Source: Candidatus Manganitrophaceae bacterium
GTDB taxonomy: Bacteria; Nitrospirota; Nitrospiria; SBBL01; Manganitrophaceae
Direction: 5' to 3'
Assembly: GCA_004297235.1 (NCBI GenBank)
Contig: SCUR01000218.1
Span: 1 to 11,626 of the forward strand
DNA length: 11,626 bases
This document shows, piece by piece, positions 1 to 5,433 of the stretch. Position numbers and translations under genes: made by a program. How positions within the stretch are numbered: the stretch's first letter is position 1; each line of letters opens with the position of its first letter. The notes below the pieces were generated by a model. The model worked only from the letters and a program-made list of their open reading frames with translations, ran no database searches and had not been told where the DNA came from.

Positions 1-932
1 GCCTCGATATGGCGGGCGATCGTGTCGAGCGACTTTTGGCGATACGCATTCGGATCGTCTTCCCGAAGACGCTCAAGTTCCACCGGATCGCCGATCGGAA
101 CGTAAGAGAGCAGATCGTGCGCGGGGGTTTGATCGGTGACGATGTCGGGGATCTTCCCTCGTCGGACCAGTTCCGGATAAACCGCACCGGCATTTCCGAC
201 GAGCCCGACCGAGATCGGCTGGCCGATCCGGCAGGCCGCGCTCACCCATTCGAGCGCCTCATCGAGCCGATCGGTCATCCGATCGCAATATCCTTCTTTG
301 ATTTTCCGCTCGATCCGCTCCGGCCGGATTTCGACATCGAGGATCACCGCCTCATTCATCGTCGCCGCCATCGGCTGCGCCCCGCTCATGCCACCCATCC
401 CGGCGGTCAAGATCCACTTTCCGCAGAGCGACTCGGTTTTGAAAGCCTGCTTGGCGATCGCCGCAAAAGTCTCATACGTTCCCTGAAGGATCCCCTGAGT
501 GCCGATGTAGATCCAGCTCCCTGCGGTCATCTGGCCGTACATCATGAGGCCGATCCGGTCGAGCCGATCGAACTCCTCGGGCGTCGCCCAGGCCGGGACC
601 AGATTGGAATTCGCGATGATCACCCGCGGCGCTTCCCGGCCGGTCTGGGCGATATAAACGGGCTTGCCCGATTGAACACAAAGGGTCTCATCCGGCGCGA
701 GCGCTTTCAACGCCGCGACGATCCGATGATACTCTTTCCAATTCCGCGCCGCCCGGCCGGTGCCGCCGTAGACGATCAGGCTCTTCCAATCCACCGCCAC
801 CCGATCGTCGAGGTTGTTCATCAACATCCGCAGCGCCGCTTCCGTATCCCAACTATGACAACTTCGACGGGTGCCGGTCGGGGCATGGATGGGGGCTTGG
901 GGACGGAGTTCCTCGAACATCGGCCGGCTCAT
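1..932 (-). CDS. hutU: Urocanate hydratase, N-terminal part (cut by the window edge)
   Basis: Urocanase converts urocanate plus water to 4-imidazolone-5-propionate, the second step of histidine breakdown, in the cytosol with a tightly bound NAD+. About 310 codons are present of roughly 550 expected; the C-terminal part lies outside the window. Visible family motifs are YGGTGRAARNW (residues 55-65), QSGKP, NSNLVP, MYGQMTAGSWIYIGTQG, GTQGILQGTYET (144-155), the glycine-rich NAD+ loop GMGGMSGAQP (178-187; the usual form is GMGGMGGAQP) and TDQTPAHD (266-273). Two ATGs are adjacent at 935 and 932. GGAGG at 939-943 lies 3 nt from the first and 6 nt from the second, so 932 is preferred. The start overlaps the hutG stop, which implies one transcript and translational coupling. 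Family assignment is secure; only the choice between the two ATGs is open. Confidence 0.95.
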   Translation of the reverse strand, partial: MSRPMFEELRPQAPIHAPTGTRRSCHSWDTEAALRMLMNNLDDRVAVDWKSLIVYGGTGRAARNWKEYHRIVAALKALAPDETLCVQSGKPVYIAQTGREAPRVIIANSNLVPAWATPEEFDRLDRIGLMMYGQMTAGSWIYIGTQGILQGTYETFAAIAKQAFKTESLCGKWILTAGMGGMSGAQPMAATMNEAVILDVEIRPERIERKIKEGYCDRMTDRLDEALEWVSAACRIGQPISVGLVGNAGAVYPELVRRGKIPDIVTDQTPAHDLLSYVPIGDPVELERLREDDPNAYRQKSLDTIARHIE

Positions 933-1954
933 CATTCTCCTCCCACGCTTCCGGGTGCAAATCCGATCACCTTTTTCTCCGCATCTTTTCGTTTGGCCAG
1001 CCCGGCGAAGAAGTGGAGGATCAACGCGGCGGAAAGGCGAGCGGTTCGACCTTCTTGATCGAAGACGGGGTTCATCTCCATGATATCGAAGTAGGCCACC
1101 TTGCGGTGAGTCCCTGCGAAATAAGCCGCCAGCGAAACCTCTTCGGGGGTAAACCCGTCCGACGAGGGGGCGGAGACGCCGGGCGCAAAGGCCTGGGCGA
1201 CCGAGTCGAGATCCACTGAGCAAAACATCTTCTCGGCGCCATGCCCGGCAATCTGAAAGGCCTTCTCGATCACCGCGCCGATCCCTTTGCGGCGCGTCTC
1301 GGCGAGGGAGAAGATTCGTGCCTTCTTGCCGATCAGATAATCGAAGTGTTCTTTGGCGTTCACGAGACCATTCCCGCCGATTTCAATAAAGTGATCACCG
1401 GGAACATTTCCAAGTTTTTCGAGAATATTTCGGAAAGGAGTGCCGCTGGTCGGAATGCCGTTGACCGCTTCGCGGACATCGAAATGAGCGTCGAGGGTCC
1501 ATCCGCCCACCGTCCCTTCCGTCTGCTGAGCGAGCGCCCGGACCCCCCCGAAGGTCAAATCATGGCCGCCTCCGAGAACGATCGGGACGGCTCCCAGGCC
1601 GAGGATCGCCTCCACCGCGGCCGTAAGGCGAGCGTGTGTCTGCTCCACCGACTTCTCATCCGGGACAAGGTCGCCAAAGTCGGCCAAAGAGAGGGTCGTC
1701 AGATCGACGTTTTGTTCGAAGTTATAGGCGGTGCCGTACCGTTTTAATTGGAGCCGGATCGCAGAGGGTCCCTCGGCCGCGCCGGCGCGCCCCCCTCCCT
1801 GAACCACCCCCGCGTCCGAAGGCACCCCGAGAAGACCTGCAAAAACAGGCTGCCCCTCGTAGGGAGGGAGGAGATTCCGAATCCGCATATCGGCATGGCC
1901 GACCGGCTTCTCGTAAATTTGAATTTTGGCGGGTTGTACATGCGGAATCTTCAC
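932..1954 (-). CDS. hutG: Formimidoylglutamase (arginase/ureohydrolase family)
   Basis: HutG hydrolyses N-formimino-L-glutamate to glutamate and formamide, the last step of histidine degradation, using a binuclear Mn centre. In the 340-aa form the metal motifs are complete: GGGHD (128-132, ligand His131), DAHFD (155-159: Asp155, His157, Asp159) and SVDLD (Asp248, Asp250). The APGVSAP segment (257-263) resembles formimidoylglutamases more than arginases or agmatinases, and the overlap with hutU supports that role. The start is uncertain. The frame opens at TTG 1975, with GTG at 1954 and ATG at 1888 (318 aa). None has a clear Shine-Dalgarno site. A good promoter ends at 1961 and predicts transcription from about 1954, which excludes the TTG and favours either a leaderless GTG or the ATG. 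The stop shares bases with the hutU start. Agmatinase activity is the main alternative. Confidence 0.9.
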   Translation of the reverse strand: MKIPHVQPAKIQIYEKPVGHADMRIRNLLPPYEGQPVFAGLLGVPSDAGVVQGGGRAGAAEGPSAIRLQLKRYGTAYNFEQNVDLTTLSLADFGDLVPDEKSVEQTHARLTAAVEAILGLGAVPIVLGGGHDLTFGGVRALAQQTEGTVGGWTLDAHFDVREAVNGIPTSGTPFRNILEKLGNVPGDHFIEIGGNGLVNAKEHFDYLIGKKARIFSLAETRRKGIGAVIEKAFQIAGHGAEKMFCSVDLDSVAQAFAPGVSAPSSDGFTPEEVSLAAYFAGTHRKVAYFDIMEMNPVFDQEGRTARLSAALILHFFAGLAKRKDAEKKVIGFAPGSVGGE

Positions 1955-1960
1955 GCCTTC

Positions 1961-1989
1961 ATTATTGCAAATCAACAGTCGGATGGCAA
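1961..1989 (-). promoter_or_regulatory. Putative sigma70-type promoter of the hutGU operon
   Basis: On the minus strand, TTGCCA (1984-1989, 5 of 6 matches to the -35 consensus) is followed after 17 nt by AATAAT (1961-1966, 5 of 6 to -10). The predicted start point is near 1954. It lies in the 103-bp gap between slt and hutG, so hutGU can be transcribed separately from slt. No operator for a known hut regulator was recognised. Confidence 0.5.
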
Positions 1990-2057
1990 GGAGGGAACGC
2001 CGATCAAACGCGCGGGGAACCGGCGGGTCAGCAAACTTTTTCTCTTTTAGGGATGAA

Positions 2058-2753
2058 TCAGACGGGGGGGAAACCAGGCGAAGATTCTTTTTCAGGCTCT
2101 ATTTTTTCTTCCACTTCGATGGTGAGGAGTTCTTCGTAACGCTTCAACACTTTTTCCGAATATTTCGTCGGAATCTCCTCTCCCGATTCAAGCCACCGCA
2201 CCACAGCGGAAGGACCGTAATTATAAGCCGTGAGCGCCAAGCTCAGATCGCCGAACTTCAAGTACAGATCCCAAAGGTAATGGATTCCCAGCTTGATATT
2301 GACGAAGGGATCCAACAGGGGATCCTCTCCCTTCCAAACGATATTATTCGTTTCAGCCAACTCTTTTCCGGTCGTCGGAATGATCTGCATGAGGCCGACC
2401 GCCCCTTTCGGCGAGGTCGACCAATTATAGAAAGAGCTCTCGGTGGAGATGATCGCGATGATCAACTCCGGATCGAAACCGTACCGATGGCTCTCCTCAT
2501 TGATGAAAATTGCCAGCGCTCGCTTCTTTTGCGGCCGCAATCCGGTCTTGAAGTTGGATAAAATCTGTAAAACCTTTTTCTCCCGCGCCTTGAAAAGCGC
2601 TTCGGGAGATTCGGTCGATCCTTTGACGGAATACGAATGCAGGGGCAAGGAAGCGGTCTGGGAAAATTCGGCCGAGAAGGGATGGAGAAGAAAGAATCCC
2701 AACGACATGGTAAGAAAGCAAGGCTTCACATATTTTTTCGTTTTCTGAATCAT
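2058..2753 (-). CDS. Secreted lytic transglycosylase, SLT domain
   Basis: This 231-aa protein should cleave the glycan strands of peptidoglycan in the periplasm, forming 1,6-anhydromuramyl ends. The N-terminus is a signal peptide: a basic KTKK segment, then a hydrophobic stretch at about 11-28 ending near FSA. There is no lipobox Cys, so it is soluble or held by an uncleaved signal. The SLT domain spans about 80-205 and shows STESSF with the catalytic Glu105, GLMQI (120-124) and AYNYG (176-180), the family's ES, GLMQ and AYNxG motifs in order. The acidic tail after 210 has no recognised domain. ATG 2753 is chosen because it retains the basic n-region; the next in-frame ATG (2708) would remove it. 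There is no Shine-Dalgarno site, and a promoter lies immediately upstream. The next gene on the strand is hutG, functionally unrelated. The exact transglycosylase subfamily cannot be fixed. Confidence 0.93.
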   Translation of the reverse strand: MIQKTKKYVKPCFLTMSLGFFLLHPFSAEFSQTASLPLHSYSVKGSTESPEALFKAREKKVLQILSNFKTGLRPQKKRALAIFINEESHRYGFDPELIIAIISTESSFYNWSTSPKGAVGLMQIIPTTGKELAETNNIVWKGEDPLLDPFVNIKLGIHYLWDLYLKFGDLSLALTAYNYGPSAVVRWLESGEEIPTKYSEKVLKRYEELLTIEVEEKIEPEKESSPGFPPV

Positions 2754-2761
2754 GCGGCGTT

Positions 2762-2790
2762 ACTTTACAAAAAATATCCCCCTGAGTCAA
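2762..2790 (-). promoter_or_regulatory. Putative sigma70-type promoter of slt
   Basis: On the minus strand, TTGACT (2785-2790, 5 of 6 to the -35 consensus) is separated by 17 nt from TAAAGT (2762-2767, 4 of 6 to -10). The predicted start point near 2755 is only about 2 nt before the slt ATG. Confidence 0.4.
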
Positions 2791-2844
2791 CCCCCTCCAA
2801 AGAGGGAATTGACAACCCCTAATCGGTATAATCGAATATGGGAT

Positions 2845-2872
2845 AAAAAATCCAGATTTTCCTTGGAAGGAA
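2845..2872 (-). terminator. Weak candidate terminator after mutS2
   Basis: Downstream of the mutS2 stop on the minus strand is a short inverted repeat TTCC/GGAA at 2859-2872, followed about 8 nt later by a run of six T (2845-2850). The stem is only 4-6 bp and AT-rich, so termination would be weak. It is the only terminator-like element in the mutS2-slt gap. Confidence 0.25.
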
Positions 2873-2910
2873 TCAAGAGGCCTTTGAAAAGACGAATATT
2901 TTTGCGCGGG

Positions 2911-5265
2911 CTATTCTTCTTTCAAAGTAAGGATCGTGACGGCGTCTCCCCCTTCGAGAAGATCGCCCGGACGAAATCGCGCGACATAGGGAGAGGACGA
3001 TAAGTATTCCCGGATCGCCTTTTTCAGCCGTCCGCTTCCGTGTCCATGGACGAGACGCACCTCCCGTTGACTCCCCAAGATCGCCCGATCGAGAAAACGC
3101 TCCAGAATTTCCAACGCTTCCTCCACCCTTTTTCCGATGAGATCGAGGCTCGACTCACCCGAATCGACGGAAATCGGGGCCGACGGTTTCTCCGCCTTTT
3201 CCTCTGGGCTCTGAAGAACCCCTTCGATGGCATCCGGCGAAACAGAGAGGGTCTGATTACCGATCCGGACACGGACCTTCTTTAATCCCTCCGGAGAATC
3301 AAGCAGCGTTCCCTGCTTTCGGAGTGAAAGGACCTCGACCCGCTGGCCGGCCTGCAACGAGGGCCGGGCCGAATCGGGTTCTCGCCGAACCAGGCCGTCC
3401 CCGATTTTTTTCTCAATTTCGCTCAGAGTCTCCCGTCCTTTTTTAATCAAGGCCGGATCGCGTTTTTCTTTCAAAGACGTCATGAGCGCCGCAATTTCGG
3501 ATCGGGCCTCCGACACCGCCTCGGCCACCTTTTGCCGAACCTTTTTCTGAATCTCCCGCTCGCTCATCTCCCAGCGCGCGGCGCCTTCCTTCTGAATGGC
3601 CGCCGCTTCTTCCGCTTCCGCGCGAAGCGCCCCCCACCGCCGGCGCTCCTCCTCCGCCGTCCGCCGCTCCCGCTCCAACTCGGCGATGACCCGCTCCATT
3701 GCCGTTTCCTGAGGTCGAAGCTGTTCTCTTGCCCGCGCAAGCACCGACTCGGGCAGCCCCAACCGGGCCGCCATTTCCAGGGCGGCGCTTCGACCGGGGA
3801 TCCCCAAGACCAGGCGATAGGTCGGAGCCAGCTGCTCCAAATCAAAGGCCAGACTTCCATTCAGGAACCGGGGATCGACTTGAGCCAGGCCTTTGAGAGA
3901 GGGATAATGCGTTGTCGTCACAACCCGCATCTCCCGATCGGCCAACTCCATCAAGATCGCCGCAGCCAAGGCCGCCCCCTCGGCGGGATCGGTCGAGGTC
4001 ACCAACTCGTCGAGCAGAACCAACGCGCCGGCCGGGGCGGCTTCAAGAATGGCCAAAATCTTCTGCAAATGGGCCGAAAAACTCGAGAGATCTCGCGAGA
4101 GATCTTGATCATCCCCGATGTCCGCGACCACCGCCGGGAAAAGCGGGATTTCCGAGCCCTCCCGGCAAGGGATCGGAAGACCGGCCCGGACCATCAAAGC
4201 CAAAAGGCCGACGCTCTTCAGGAGAACCGTTTTCCCCCCGGTATTCGGGCCGGAGAGGATCAAGGCGCGGTGCCCCTCTTCAATGAGAATATCATTTGGA
4301 ACAACACTCCCCTTCCGGAGCAGGAGGAGGGGATGTCGGACGTCGAAGAGTCGGATCACGCCCCCTTCATTCACCTGAGGACAGATCCCGCCGATTCGTT
4401 CGGCCAGCGTAGCCGAGGCGCGGAGCAGATCGATTTCCGCAAGGATTTCCAGGTTACGCAGCAGCCGCTCCCCTTCTCTCCCGACCGCTTCACTCAGCGA
4501 TCTTAAGATCCGCTCCACCTCGCGAGCGACCGCCAATTGGGCCACCCTCAGGCGGTTGTTCGGCCCGACCAGCTCCCGCGGCTCGACGAAGGCGGTCGCA
4601 CCGCTGGCCGAGAGATCATGGACCACCCCTCCCTCTTTGTTCTGATCGGAGACCTTGAAGGGAAGGACAAAGCGGCCGTCCCGCTCGGTATAATAAGACT
4701 CCTGCAAAAGCTTTTCGTAACGGGAAGAGCGGAGCATTTTATCGAGCTGCTCGGTGATCGTCTCGCGCGCCCGGGTCGCCTCGGCCGTTAGCGCACGGAG
4801 CGCCGGCGTCGCCCCCTCTCGGATCCGTCCCTCCGGATCGATCGCCGATGCAATATTTCGTCGCAACGCTTCCAGCGGTTCCAGCTGGATCGCAATCTGG
4901 AAGAGCCGGGGAACCTCTTCCCGTTTCCGGACCAAGAAGGAGCGGACCGATTCGACCTGTTCGAGCAGATCATGAATCCCCCGCAGCTCCGCCCCTTCCA
5001 GCACCGCCCCCTTGGCGGCGCGCGTGAAGCAAGGACGCGGATCGGCGACGGCGGAGAGAGGGATATGGCTCGATCCCTTTAAAAGAAGAACCCCCTCCCA
5101 CACGGCCGAGAGACGTTCTCGAACGGTCTCCGGCGCTTCCAGAAAAGGAAGGGCCCGACAACGCTCCGCCGTGATCGCCAGAACGGTCTGGCGCGCGAGG
5201 AAGTCGATGATTTCAGGCCAGCCGAGCGAAACCAAGGTTTGTTCGTAAAGAGAACGGGATTGCAT
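2911..5265 (-). CDS. mutS2: MutS2 ATPase with C-terminal KOW and Smr domains
   Basis: MutS2 (784 aa, close to 785 aa in Bacillus subtilis) is a MutS-family ATPase without the mismatch-recognition domain. In B. subtilis it binds collided ribosomes and splits stalled ones; older literature assigns anti-recombination DNA roles. The order is: core/clamp region 1-300, Walker A GPNTGGKT (339-346), DIGDDQ (382-387), Walker B LLDE (417-420), TTHY (451-454), a long charged coiled coil (about 505-625), a KOW-like segment (about 636-685) and a C-terminal Smr domain (707-784) with LDLIG (707-711) and HGHGSG (740-745). Two departures are seen: DELVTSTDP where DELGAGTDP is usual, and LDLIG where LDLRG is usual. 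ATG 5265 fits the family N-terminus; AAAGGA lies about 15 nt upstream, so the ribosome site is poor. The gene diverges from rqcH, which fits a ribosome-rescue role. Confidence 0.97.
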   Translation of the reverse strand: MQSRSLYEQTLVSLGWPEIIDFLARQTVLAITAERCRALPFLEAPETVRERLSAVWEGVLLLKGSSHIPLSAVADPRPCFTRAAKGAVLEGAELRGIHDLLEQVESVRSFLVRKREEVPRLFQIAIQLEPLEALRRNIASAIDPEGRIREGATPALRALTAEATRARETITEQLDKMLRSSRYEKLLQESYYTERDGRFVLPFKVSDQNKEGGVVHDLSASGATAFVEPRELVGPNNRLRVAQLAVAREVERILRSLSEAVGREGERLLRNLEILAEIDLLRASATLAERIGGICPQVNEGGVIRLFDVRHPLLLLRKGSVVPNDILIEEGHRALILSGPNTGGKTVLLKSVGLLALMVRAGLPIPCREGSEIPLFPAVVADIGDDQDLSRDLSSFSAHLQKILAILEAAPAGALVLLDELVTSTDPAEGAALAAAILMELADREMRVVTTTHYPSLKGLAQVDPRFLNGSLAFDLEQLAPTYRLVLGIPGRSAALEMAARLGLPESVLARAREQLRPQETAMERVIAELERERRTAEEERRRWGALRAEAEEAAAIQKEGAARWEMSEREIQKKVRQKVAEAVSEARSEIAALMTSLKEKRDPALIKKGRETLSEIEKKIGDGLVRREPDSARPSLQAGQRVEVLSLRKQGTLLDSPEGLKKVRVRIGNQTLSVSPDAIEGVLQSPEEKAEKPSAPISVDSGESSLDLIGKRVEEALEILERFLDRAILGSQREVRLVHGHGSGRLKKAIREYLSSSPYVARFRPGDLLEGGDAVTILTLKEE

Positions 5266-5294
5266 CGTGATTGGATCGATTCCTTTCTCAAATG

Positions 5295-5300
5295 ATTTTA
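5295..5300 (-). promoter_or_regulatory. Possible -10 element for mutS2
   Basis: TAAAAT on the minus strand matches 5 of 6 positions of the -10 consensus and would start transcription near 5288, giving a leader of about 23 nt. No recognisable -35 lies at the right distance; the spacer is occupied by the palindrome at 5302-5316. Either the promoter is weak or it depends on a regulator. Confidence 0.3.
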
Positions 5301-5301
5301 T

Positions 5302-5316
5302 CGGCGCCGGGCGCCG
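5302..5316. repeat. 15-bp perfect palindrome in the mutS2-rqcH intergenic region
   Basis: CGGCGCC, one central G and GGCGCCG form a perfect inverted repeat with 7-bp arms. It lies between the possible mutS2 -10 and the rqcH -35, where a shared operator would sit. As RNA it could fold only a 5-bp stem with a 5-nt loop, and no T-run follows on the plus strand, so it is not a terminator. No known regulator was matched. Confidence 0.6.
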
Positions 5317-5321
5317 CCGAG

Positions 5322-5350
5322 TTGCTTAAATAAAGACGACCCGGTACAAT
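5322..5350 (+). promoter_or_regulatory. Putative promoter of rqcH
   Basis: TTGCTT (5322-5327, 3 of 6) and TACAAT (5345-5350, 5 of 6) are separated by exactly 17 nt. The predicted start near 5357 leaves a leader of about 77 nt, GC-rich at first and A-rich close to the rqcH start. The -35 is poor; the -10 and spacing are good. Confidence 0.4.
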
Positions 5351-5433
5351 CAACATTCGCCGCGGGGTCGCCGCATGATAAGGCGGTCCCGCTGGCGGGT
5401 AAATTAACACAAGGATGAGAAAAGGGTCAACGG

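Noticed and set aside
9..1058. Long plus-strand open frame (349 codons)
   Set aside because: It lies antisense to hutU, which carries all urocanase motifs. The plus-strand translation is Arg/Pro/Asp-rich with no family likeness, as expected for a shadow frame in GC-rich DNA.
1744..1941. ATG at 1941 in another frame near the hutG start, suggesting a frameshift
   Set aside because: The hutG frame is continuous from upstream of 1954 through all metal motifs; the other frame has no recognisable sequence.
2809..2832. Perfect TTGACA and TATAAT on the plus strand
   Set aside because: The spacer is only 12 bp, too short for sigma70, and no plus-strand gene follows. A 17-bp alternative gives a weaker -10 (TCGAAT) and still has no gene to drive.
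3532..4506. Plus-strand open frame of 324 codons within mutS2
   Set aside because: It is antisense to the ATPase and coiled-coil part of MutS2, with low-complexity Arg/Pro/Gln translation and no ribosome site or motifs.
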